From assembly GCA_964035575.1 (NCBI GenBank), contig OZ037850.1:124001-188000 (forward strand): a DNA stretch of 64,000 nt. The letters run 5' to 3'. The notes under the pieces are model-generated. The model ran no database searches, had not been told where the DNA came from, and saw nothing but the letters and a program-made list of their open reading frames with translations. The translations under genes were made by a program, and so were the position numbers. The first letter of the stretch is position 1, and each line of letters begins with the position of its first letter. Positions 1 through 8,310 of the stretch are shown piece after piece. Source of the stretch: Rhynchopus sp. YZ270_cl-10. Lineage: Eukaryota > Euglenozoa > Diplonemea > Diplonemida > Diplonemidae.

Positions 1-146
1 GGTGGAGAGGGAAGAGGGAAGGGGTGGAGGTGAAAGAGAAACGTTCGATGTGACGTTGATGCAAATACACAAAATAATGCGGGGTATTTTTTTTAAATAT
101 AGTGCGTAGTGAAGTTACCAAACGGCTCTGTGGACAGTGATGTATA
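1..146. other. Left flank of the Tc1-type element
   Basis: Purine-rich start followed by AT-rich sequence. I see no gene. It ends in the TA dinucleotide (145-146) that was the target of the adjacent transposon. Confidence 0.5.
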
Positions 147-1857
147 CAGTGTGACACAGAATTAATGGCCGATGAAGACATTTTATAAAAAAACGGCAAA
201 TTTTGACAAGGACATATTCAAAACACCCCCAAAACATAAAATATTTACGCCCAGGAACACAATAAAAGCAAAAATATAATGGTTAAGGGTAAAGTGAACA
301 CTGAGGCCACGAGGGAAGGGCTGCGCCTACAGGCAGCGTCGCTAGTCGTTGTTGGCGGTAAGAGCCATGATGAGGTGGCGGAGTTGCTGAACGTTGCGAA
401 GAGGAGTTTGGGTAGGTGGGTGAAGGAGTACCGCGCTGGAGAGCGGAATTTTTCGGACAAGCCAGGGAGGGGACGCAAGAGATCGGCCACCACCGACACC
501 GTTAAGAATAGGGTGGTTAGACACATGCGGGGCAAGCGGTTTCAGTCTTGCAGGAAAGTAGCGTCGCGACTACAGATTTCGAGGGAGAGTGTCCGCAGGT
601 GCCTGAAGGAGAAGGGGCTGAAGCCCGTTCAAACGAAGAGCAAACCAAAGCTCTCGGAAAAGAACATCACTGCCCGGATAGAGTTTGCTGAAACGCATCG
701 AAACACCGACTGGTCAAAGGTGATGTTCACCGATGAAAAAGACTTTTGGCTTTTTTCTCGGGTGAGCAAGAAGAACGATGTTGTCTGGGTTGCAGATGGT
801 GATGAGCCGCCCCCAACCGTTGATAAGGTCAGGGCTACGCAGAAGGTTCACGTCTGGGGAGGAATCACCACCAGAGGTAAGACGAAGCTCTATTTCTATG
901 ACGGTGCTCTCAATGCAGAGAAGTACCGTACGCTCGTCTTACAGAAAGCGCTCAAAGAAATAAAAGAACTCCTGCCTGACAGTAGCTACACGTTTCAGCA
1001 GGATGGGGCACCCTGCCACACTGCGAACGTTACTCAAGCATTTCTCTCCTCCCAACCTTTCTCGTTCCTCCCTAAAGCTGACTGGCCAGGCAACTCCCCT
1101 GATCTCAATCCTATTGAGAACCTGTGGGCCAAGCTGCAGACTGCAGTCAACGAACGGGAGCCCAAAGACGTGTCAGCACTTAAACGTGCCATCAACAAGG
1201 AATGGTCCAAGATGGACAATAGCTTCGTTGCACGTTACATCATGTCAATGCCACGACGCCTAGACGCAGTTCGCAATTCCAACGGAATGCACACAAAATA
1301 CTAATGCATGCTCTATTTATTTTTGTGCACCCACTCGTTTGTACTGCTACACTGTATTTTTTTTTTTTTACACATACACCCCAGGCTCTCCGCTAGGATT
1401 TCCGATTTTGAAAATATTCTGTTGATGGTCCACGTTGGTGGGGTACATGCTTGCGCCGCAGGCGCACGGTACGCAACTTTTTTTTTTACCAACGCCCGAT
1501 TTTGACTTTTTTGGGACGTTTGAGCACTCACCTCTCCATATCTTCTTCTCCTGAGCTTTTTTGACAGGTAGAACGGGTCTGAACCACTTAGCAGAACTTT
1601 TTTTTTTTTTCTTTTTTTCCCCATTTTCAAAAAGTTCTGTTGACAATCAACAGAACTTTAGTACCTAGCGGAGTGCCTGATACACCCTTTTTTACCAAAA
1701 AGGGATATTTCCATGTTAATATTTTCCCCACACACACACTTTTCATACACGGCCAGTTGAAAATGCAATGAAATGAGTCAAATTTTGCCTATTTTTTAGA
1801 ATAATATAACAATTTTTACAAAATGTCGTCATCGGCCATTAATTCTGTGTCACACTG
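147..1857 (+). mobile_element. Tc1/mariner-type DNA transposon, apparently complete
   Basis: The element is 1,711 bases long. Both ends begin CAGTGTGACACAG when read inward. The terminal inverted repeats match for about 45 bases (147-191 against 1813-1857) with two visible mismatches. A TA dinucleotide flanks each end (145-146 and 1858-1859), the usual Tc1/mariner target duplication; both lie inside a TATA. One uninterrupted transposase gene fills the 5' two thirds. The 3' part (1305-1812) is AT-rich with long T and A runs and no gene. Near-identical ends and an open frame suggest a young, possibly still mobile copy. Confidence 0.93.
279..1304 (+). CDS. Tc1/mariner family transposase (DD37E)
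   Basis: A 341-residue protein of normal length for the family; it cuts the element at its inverted repeats and moves it to a TA site. Residues about 10-115 contain two helix-turn-helix type DNA-binding segments (around SHDEVAELLNVAKRSL and CRKVASRLQISRESVRR) with a GRGRKR basic stretch between them. The catalytic domain follows. D152 (VMFTDEKDF), D242 (FQQDGAPCHTA) and E280 (NSPDLNPIENLW) form the acidic triad. There are 37 residues between the second and third, so this is DD37E rather than the commoner DD34E. I took the first ATG, 20 bases after a stop-rich leader. No frameshift or stop is seen, and the gene is the only convincing one on the plus strand. Function is certain by family; activity is inferred. 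Confidence 0.95.
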   Translation: MVKGKVNTEATREGLRLQAASLVVVGGKSHDEVAELLNVAKRSLGRWVKEYRAGERNFSDKPGRGRKRSATTDTVKNRVVRHMRGKRFQSCRKVASRLQISRESVRRCLKEKGLKPVQTKSKPKLSEKNITARIEFAETHRNTDWSKVMFTDEKDFWLFSRVSKKNDVVWVADGDEPPPTVDKVRATQKVHVWGGITTRGKTKLYFYDGALNAEKYRTLVLQKALKEIKELLPDSSYTFQQDGAPCHTANVTQAFLSSQPFSFLPKADWPGNSPDLNPIENLWAKLQTAVNEREPKDVSALKRAINKEWSKMDNSFVARYIMSMPRRLDAVRNSNGMHTKY

Positions 1858-1912
1858 TATAGGTATCTGTATGTGGGACCAAATCCCACAAAAAATCGAA
1901 AAAAAAAAAAAA

Positions 1913-2481
1913 AACTATAGTGGTGTGGCTGAACGGGGGGGAGCATAAAGTGCGGAAAAGTGCTGAAAAAGTGCGGAAAAAGTGCGAATAGGTGCGGAAA
2001 AAGTGCGGAAAAAGTGCGGAAAAAGTGCGGAAAAAGTGCGGAAAAAGTGCGGAAAAAGTGCGAATCAGCCCCCAAAAATTTTTTCCCCACCTTGTAAAAG
2101 TTGAACACTGTGTACTGTAGGTACTGTAGGTACTGTAGGTACTGTAGGTACTGTAGGTACTGTAGGTACGGTTTTCGCACTTTTTCCGCACTTATTCGCA
2201 CTTTTACCATGTTGGCTTGCTGGCTGTGTCTGTGTACCTGTGTAGGTACACAGTACCTACAGTACACAGTATTCTGTGGGTACATACCGTACCTGTACCT
2301 GTACCTGTGTACCTGTGTGCCTGTGTATTTGGCAAAGACAGTCAGCAAGCCTACATGCTAAAAGTGCGAACAAGTGCGGAAAAAGTGCGGAAAAAGTGCG
2401 GAAAAAGTGCGAATAGGTGCGGAAAAAGTGCGAGAAAGTGCGGAAAAGTGCGAATCAGACCCCTTCAGCCACACCATATAG
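1913..2481. repeat. Inverted-repeat block filled with minisatellites
   Basis: Outer arms: 1915-1938 reads CTATAGTGGTGTGGCTGAAC and on into a G run. 2459-2481 is nearly its reverse complement (CAGCCACACCATATAG). Inside are at least two tandem arrays. An 11-base unit, GTGCGGAAAAA, recurs at 1944-2062 and 2362-2452. A 9-base unit, GGTACTGTA, recurs about seven times at 2110-2168. A reversed copy of the first unit lies at 2170-2210, and a GTACCTGT array at 2233-2325. Confidence 0.75.
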
Positions 2482-2629
2482 AATTTCGGGATTTTTTGCA
2501 ATTTTTACCTTACCTTACAGGACTCTAAGAGGGGTCCCGAAGGGACTCCAGAGCAACGCGACCCCACCATGAAGAGCACGGTCGTCAAGAAGCCTAAAAA
2601 ACGAGTCGGGATTCCGCAAAAAGGGGTTC

Positions 2630-2790
2630 TCTGAGTGACTCGTGGTGTAAAAAGCTAGATTTTTACACCGTACCATGAATTTTTTTCGCCTGCGGCGCCA
2701 TTTTATATTATATTTTTTGCTTCGCAAAAAAAAGTATTGTTCCCAGTGTCTTCCCTTGTCAGCAGTGCTGAATTTTTGGGCAAAAAACAA
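2630..2790. repeat. Dispersed repeat, copy A (partner near 37500-37680)
   Basis: Shares with the second copy the ordered blocks GAGTGACTC, GGTGTAAAAAGCTA, TTTTTACACCGT, GCCTGCGGCGCCATTTT, a T run, GCTTCGCAAAAAAAA and TGTCTTCCCT, in the same orientation. No coding capacity is evident; the family is unidentified. Confidence 0.65.
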
Positions 2791-3684
2791 GCTGATCCCG
2801 ATCTTGAAATCTGGATTCCTGGATAAGACACTAGTTTTCCACACACAAAAACAATGACTGCCTCACACAAAACTACCGTTTTGGTGGGTGCTAGCTATAT
2901 AAAACCCTGCACACAACCACGCGAAAATCCAAAAAAGGGGGTTTCCCACATATTTCCCCCTTTACTGTACCCCCACCACCCCTATATACATTACTGTCTG
3001 TGGACTCCGAAAAAAAAAATCTTAAAATTTCGTGCCTTTCGCGCACACATTTTGGATAAAGAAAAGCTCGCAAAGGTGATCATAAGACCGTATGCTTGGC
3101 CACCTGACGCAAAACTTTTCAAACAAACAAAAACTTAAAACGATGAACGTACCTGCACACTGCACACACATCCAAAGACTCACCCAGAGAGGACACACAG
3201 CACAAAGCAAAGCGAGGGCAACACATCTCGCAACATAATCAAATGCTTGGAGAGACACCACACAAAAAAGACACAACGTATTTTGTTGCCTTTTTTGTTT
3301 TCGGAAAGTCGGGTGCCGTGTATGCATGTGTTCAGGGTATCTGTCCCGTCCCTCACAACGTGCTCCTTCCATTACCTCTTTATTGGTATTCAAAGAGGGT
3401 TGGAAGATGATCCTAAGCCGGGTCACAAAAAAAAAAAAAAGCAATTATCTTCATCAACGAAAACAAATCTGAAGAAGTGAAGGATGAAAAATGCACGACA
3501 CCTTGCCAAAGGAAAAGGAGGTAAAAAAAGCAAAAAAAACAAAAAAAAACCCCCAACCCTAAACACTGCAACACATTCCTTGGTGGAAATGGAAGAAAAA
3601 ACAAAAGAGAATTTAGAAGTGAAAACGCATCACCGGACAACGGTGGACGACAGACACCGCAACAAAACAAAACAAAAACAAAAA

Positions 3685-3750
3685 AGTTGACTTGAAATGC
3701 AACAGCCCGCTCGTGAACAGTGTACCTTGGTACAATGACCGGGTGTCCCC
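3685..3750 (-). repeat. tRNA-like short interspersed repeat, family R1
   Basis: Plus strand reads TTGAAATGCAACAGCCCGCT, then CGTGAACAGTGTACCTTGG and a GACCGGGTGT block. This pattern recurs at 34868-34912, 39967-40130, 41596-41679, 47696-47751 and 54319-54402, always in this orientation. It is called minus because the B-box-like motif of the family reads on that strand. Confidence 0.65.
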
Positions 3751-4519
3751 AAAAAATGGTGTGGCTGAAACAGCATTTGTAAACACCTCGGAACTGCCTA
3801 AATATGTTATTTTCGGAGGGGCGTGGCTAATTTTTTTTTTTTTTTGTTTATTGGTTTGTTTTTCAGAGAGAAGTGCACTATTCCTTCGCCAACGAATTTT
3901 TTTTGGACTTTGGGTACTTTTTGGATGGCACGCCGGGAAAAAATTGTTTTTTACCAGCATATGGCACGTACGGTGCCTCGAGAAAGGCAACAACGTCGAT
4001 GGTGGTGATATAGTAGGGTGTTAAATTCGGCATTTTCTTGGGTGCCACTGATAGTATTTATCACAAAAAAAAACTAGAGAGATTATTGTCATCAGCACGT
4101 CCGCCCAAGGGAAGCACCTTAAAAGATAGGTGTGCCATTTTCATTTCGTCGCCTACAATATCGTCATCATCCGTCTATGCAGCTCCACGTACACACTGTA
4201 CTATTAAAAAGAGCATAACATCGGCAAGTGAACCAACCAAGGGCCACTGAAGCTTACACGCAACGTCCCCGACCCACCCTCCCACCTCACCTAACTGATC
4301 ACTCAAATGATGGTAAAAAAAAACGCATCCCAACTAAAAAAAAGGTTGCATTTCAAACTGGCAAGCTGAGGGCAGCCTGCCAGATGGAATGAAATAAAAA
4401 GTGGTACGCATTGCGTTCACGTGCCTTGCGGCTAAGATCAAGGGCAATGTGTGTGGTGCCAGTTTGTTCGGTAACTTCATTTCGCCCGCGTTCGTATTGT
4501 TAAACGCAGGGCTTTCCTC

Positions 4520-7093
4520 TCAGAGCGAGCCCTCCACGTCACCTGCTTCCTGTTGAGGGTCCAGTTTGGTCGACATTTCGTCGTTGTCTTCGAAGAGGTC
4601 TTGAACGTTCAATGACGACGCAGGTCCCTTCTGCATGAAGTATGCAGCACTCGCTGCGGCACATATCGCCACAGCACCACCAGCAACACCCAGCACCCAG
4701 AATGGGAAACCTGCACCTGTGTCGCTTCCGTCAGATTCAGAAGACGCAGCACCACCCTCACGCACAGTGCCGTTCGTCGGTGTCTCTGTCTCAGGTGACG
4801 TGGTCTCTGGGATGCCTGGGTACGCAGTGCGTGGTGCTGTTGTTGTGGGTGCGTCTGTTGCAGGGGCGTCCGTTGCTGGTGCGTCTGTTGCAGCAATGCC
4901 TGGGTACGCAGTGCGTGGGGACATTGTCGCAGGTGCCTCAGTCATCGGTGCGTCTGTTGCAGCAATGCCTGGGTACGCAGTGCGTGGTGCTGTCGTCGTG
5001 GGTGTACCAGTAGTAGAGGCATCCGTCGCAGGTGCCTCAGTCATCGGAACATCTGTTGCAGGTGCTGCCGTCGAAGGAGCAGATGTCGGTACTGACGTGG
5101 CAGGTGCGTCTGTTGCAGGAATGCCAGGGTGTGCTGTCGGTGGTGCACCTGTTGCAGGTGCATCTGTCTTTTGCGCAGTTGTGGAGGGTGCTGCTGTGCT
5201 TGGCGCATCCGTCGCAGGTGCTGCAGTGGCAGGTGCATCTGTCATGGGTGCTGTCGTCACAGGAGCTGTTGTTGCAGGTGCATCAGTGTCAGGCACTCCT
5301 GTTGCAGGTACGTTTGTTGCAGGAATGCCTGGGTGTGCTGTCGGTGGTGCAGTTGTTGGTGGTGCGTCTGTTGCAGGTGCATCCGTCACTGGTGCAGTCG
5401 TGGAAGGAGCAACAGTTGGTGGAGCATTCGTTGCTGGTGCCGCAGTTGGTGCTGCCTGTGTGTCACATTTGTCAATAGTCATGGACTGACGTCCACGGTT
5501 CGGTTCCGCTCCGTGGCTCACCCATGTCGATCCAACTTCGCCAGTTCCCATCGCGAACGCAATGCCGAACGCAGCACCAAACACAAGCGACTTCGTGCTG
5601 CTGACAGGGTCCACGTCGTAAATGTTACGCTGGAACGTGCACATCAGTGACCCACCTGCTTCTGTCGATGTGACAGGAGTTGTCTCAGTGTTGTCCTTTG
5701 TTGTGGGTGCTCCAGGGAAAGACACCTCAGCGAATCCTTGTGGGATCACGGAAGTCGAGCAGGCAACAATGTTCAGGCCGTTCATAGTGTCAGGCGCAGC
5801 GTCATCAGCAAACCCAAGTGCCGCGAACTGTGGTGAGGAGCCAGAGTTCACAGTGAGAGTGAACTGCACCTGGTCCTGTCCTGCGTCCTGTCCCACAACG
5901 TACGACACCTGAATGTTGCCAAGGTTCACGTTGTTACTTGCGCATGAGGCAACAAAACCAGACGCTGGCACTGCAGGTGTGTCAGTGTCTGGCGCAACTA
6001 CAGCAGGAGCATCTGTGTCAGGGACAGTGGTTGCAGGTGCTTCTGTTGTTGGTGCGTCAGTCGCAGGAGCATCTGTCGTTCCTTGAGGGGCAGTCGTGGC
6101 AGGTGGGTCTGTGGGCCACACAACACCGTTCTCCTGAAGCTGGCGCCATGCAATCAGGAAGTACTTCTCGAACTTTTCCAGGTCCACCTTGAACTCATTG
6201 CAGATGGCAGAAATACGATCGTCACGACGCATCTGGAAGTCAATGGGGAGCATGACGAAGCCAGGAATCGGACCTCCACGGTACTGCAGGTCGATCTTGT
6301 CGGTCTTTTCACGTGTCTCGTCGGCAGTCCAAGGACCATCCATCAGGTTCGTGAAAAATTGGTTTCCCCACTCCAAGTTGGCAAGTGTCCAGTTGCCTTC
6401 CTGTCTGCTGATTTCCTGATGCATTGTCCCAAAGGTGTGTCCACCCATGAGTGCAGTGATTTTCCACAACGCCTCAGGGTCAGTGTCCAGTGAGAATCCC
6501 AACTCTGCAAACTTCTCGAAGAAGTACACTTGTGTCTCTCTGTGTGGCGCTTCCTCTTCGTTGATGTTCTTCTGTGGCAGACGCATCGGGTCAGCAACAC
6601 ACTTCGTGGACATCTCTTTGTTTGTGAAGTCAGTCCTTCCAGGGCGGAAGTACAAAGGCGGTGTTCCCATGTACTCCATGGCTGTGTTCCCTGCAAGCTG
6701 GTACAGGTCTGCGTACGACACGTAAGGGAACTTGCTCTTCACCTTCTCCAGAGGTCCCGTTGCCTTGTCAAGACCCTTGTTGTCGTGAAGGTCGGCCTCA
6801 GGTGCACCACGCGCACATCCCCCTGTGCTCCCACCCACGGGCAGTGCTGCTGGGTTGAACGTCGCACAGCTGTGCCACGCAAGACGCACAAGGAGAGGAC
6901 GGAAGCCAGGCTCCTGGCTCTCAATCACATCCACAATTGCCTGCACCACGGGGAGGTATTCCGCCTCGTATCCTGCTGCAAGGTCCTGTCCTGGCACCGT
7001 GATTGCTGCTGTCGGTGGCGGCGGTGCGGTGGGGTCAGGGCGCACAGCTGCTGCCACAGCGAATGCGGTGACAAGGTATTTCATGGTTTGCAT
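4520..7093 (-). CDS. Surface peroxidase copy 1 (class I peroxidase + DOMON-like + mucin stalk + TM)
   Basis: A predicted secreted, type I membrane protein of 857 residues. Residues 1-17 form a signal peptide (MQTMKYLVTAFAVAAAV). Residues 40-325 are a class I heme peroxidase related to ascorbate peroxidase and cytochrome c peroxidase. The distal R70, W73 and H74 are in RLAWH, N105 is in LHDNKGLD, the proximal H219 is in GGHTFG, W235 lies 16 residues after it as in APX, and D285 is in MLPIDF. All expected catalytic residues are present. Residues 330-377 are a Thr/Pro/Ala linker, and 378-546 a DOMON-like beta-sandwich with a candidate M437/H527 heme pair. A TDAPAT-type mucin stalk follows, then one membrane segment (FPFWVLGVAGGAVAICAAAS) and an acidic tail ending GDVEGSL. 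The start is the ATG shared by all six copies, 10 bases after a conserved CAG. Substrate is unknown. Confidence 0.9.
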   Translation of the reverse strand: MQTMKYLVTAFAVAAAVRPDPTAPPPPTAAITVPGQDLAAGYEAEYLPVVQAIVDVIESQEPGFRPLLVRLAWHSCATFNPAALPVGGSTGGCARGAPEADLHDNKGLDKATGPLEKVKSKFPYVSYADLYQLAGNTAMEYMGTPPLYFRPGRTDFTNKEMSTKCVADPMRLPQKNINEEEAPHRETQVYFFEKFAELGFSLDTDPEALWKITALMGGHTFGTMHQEISRQEGNWTLANLEWGNQFFTNLMDGPWTADETREKTDKIDLQYRGGPIPGFVMLPIDFQMRRDDRISAICNEFKVDLEKFEKYFLIAWRQLQENGVVWPTDPPATTAPQGTTDAPATDAPTTEAPATTVPDTDAPAVVAPDTDTPAVPASGFVASCASNNVNLGNIQVSYVVGQDAGQDQVQFTLTVNSGSSPQFAALGFADDAAPDTMNGLNIVACSTSVIPQGFAEVSFPGAPTTKDNTETTPVTSTEAGGSLMCTFQRNIYDVDPVSSTKSLVFGAAFGIAFAMGTGEVGSTWVSHGAEPNRGRQSMTIDKCDTQAAPTAAPATNAPPTVAPSTTAPVTDAPATDAPPTTAPPTAHPGIPATNVPATGVPDTDAPATTAPVTTAPMTDAPATAAPATDAPSTAAPSTTAQKTDAPATGAPPTAHPGIPATDAPATSVPTSAPSTAAPATDVPMTEAPATDASTTGTPTTTAPRTAYPGIAATDAPMTEAPATMSPRTAYPGIAATDAPATDAPATDAPTTTAPRTAYPGIPETTSPETETPTNGTVREGGAASSESDGSDTGAGFPFWVLGVAGGAVAICAAASAAYFMQKGPASSLNVQDLFEDNDEMSTKLDPQQEAGDVEGSL
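5456..5962 (-). other. DOMON-like domain coding segment in peroxidase copy 1
   Basis: Encodes residues about 378-546 of copy 1. It has the DOMON order: an opening strand (IQVSYVVG), FTLTVNSGS, AALGFADDA, MNGLNIVAC, FQRNIYDVD, FAMGTGE, VSHGAEPNRG. The Met and His sit where cytochrome-type DOMON domains bind heme b. Nearly identical segments lie at about 13040-13565 and 20836-21360. Family call from pattern only. Confidence 0.65.
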
Positions 7094-7103
7094 GGTGTAG
7101 TGT

Positions 7104-7105
7104 CT
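7104..7105 (-). promoter_or_regulatory. Candidate spliced-leader acceptor, peroxidase copy 1
   Basis: AG of TGCAG|ACACTACACC, leaving a 10-base leader before the ATG. It matches the position of CAG in the other five copies. Confidence 0.45.
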
Positions 7106-8310
7106 GCATTGTATTGAATGTGCTTTTGAGATGCTGTGCAGCAGCGAGGACTCTTCGTCCCTTGCGCTGTCCTTGGAGAGAGGACTCTTCCTGTTGCGTT
7201 CGTACAGAGACAAGGAATGTCTTGACGTGTTACTCGTTAAACAATAGGGCGGGTAGGGGTCGTTTCCTGTTCACATACACAAAACAAAAATGTGTTGAGA
7301 CAGAAGAAGTGGCATCCACACTACATCTAACTCCGACAGTGAAGGCTCATGACTCAACAAAAGAAATGATAGTGCGAAAGATGTGTGTCTCACGACACAC
7401 ACATCCGTAAACAACTCACAGCACAAAGAAATGTGGATAACAAAAACAAATAAAAACAATCCTGCAAGATGAGTGCGACCCTCGTCCACACAGATCTCTC
7501 ACGAAACGGGGTTCTGGGAAGTGGGAGGAGGTGAAAAATATGATCTGTGCCCAAGCACAATCAGATGGAACGGGATGCAGTGTGCGGGAGAGAGGGTTAA
7601 AAAACCCGAAGGTGTTCCTTGCGAAAAACTGGAAAAGAACACAAACACACTGTGCCTGAGAGACAAACGAGCTAAGAAAAGACCGCCACTCATATGACCC
7701 ACCCACCACCTATGTCATGGGAAACTTGCCCACTGTTGTCCGCTTATAGTATTCACGTTGGCAGACTGAAGAAATAATATTAACGCAGAAAGAAGAAGTG
7801 TGATGGTAAGATGATGGAAGCTGTTTCCGTCCACTCCAGTAAAGAAGTGAAGACGAAGCATCGTGCACAGTTTGCGTCGTGTCACTTGCTGCTTGAAACT
7901 CACTCCAATGGTGTTGTCAAAAGAATTTAATTGTACACAAACAGCACACAACTGCAACCTTGTTGGCTCTCAAGATAAAAGCAAAGAGGACAACAGTTGA
8001 ATGAAGGGATCACCTTCAGTGCTGCTGCAGAGTAAAACACTGCAAGGTACCAAAAACAAAAGGGAAATTTAATGAAAAACTCATAAAACATGTGCGCAAA
8101 AAATAAAATCAGATTTCAACTTTTCTTCTCAACAACAATCTGTCAGCGTCAAAGTAAATCGAGGTGTAAGCAGGCAACACCAAAGAGATTAGCAATTGTC
8201 ATTCGACAATGCAACTGCTTACTTCATAAGTCCAAGAGTTTCACTTTGCGATGTCTTCGTGACATCTAATATGTTCGGGTTTGTTTCTTATCATTGTTGT
8301 GACTGTCCAA
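7106..8310. repeat. Array spacer between copies 1 and 2 (spacer type S)
   Basis: From about 7288 to the stop of copy 2 this sequence is almost identical to 10694-11837 and 14817-15840. It is the 3' flank of copy 2 and the 5' flank of copy 1. I see no gene; both strands show only short frames. The near identity of about 1 kb of non-coding DNA points to recent duplication or gene conversion. Confidence 0.85.

Larger units (their letters stand above)
1858..4519. other. Repeat-rich spacer without a recognised gene
   Basis: Holds the inverted-repeat satellite block (1913-2481), a dispersed repeat with a copy near 37500 (2630-2790), and a tRNA-like short repeat (3685-3750). The remainder is A-rich and T-rich single-copy-looking sequence with only short chance frames. 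The last 300 bases are the 3' flank of peroxidase copy 1. Confidence 0.6.

Noticed and set aside
2101-2361. Frames through the minisatellite block (Tyr/Arg/Cys repeats)
   Set aside because: Unit lengths that keep frames open create artificial proteins; there is no non-repeat coding sequence.
4635-5489. Long plus-strand frames opposite the mucin stalks of all six peroxidases (Val/Gly/Ala-rich and Leu/Gln-rich)
   Set aside because: They are antisense to a repetitive stalk, and the repeat keeps all frames open. They have no start context or domain of their own and recur identically in each copy.
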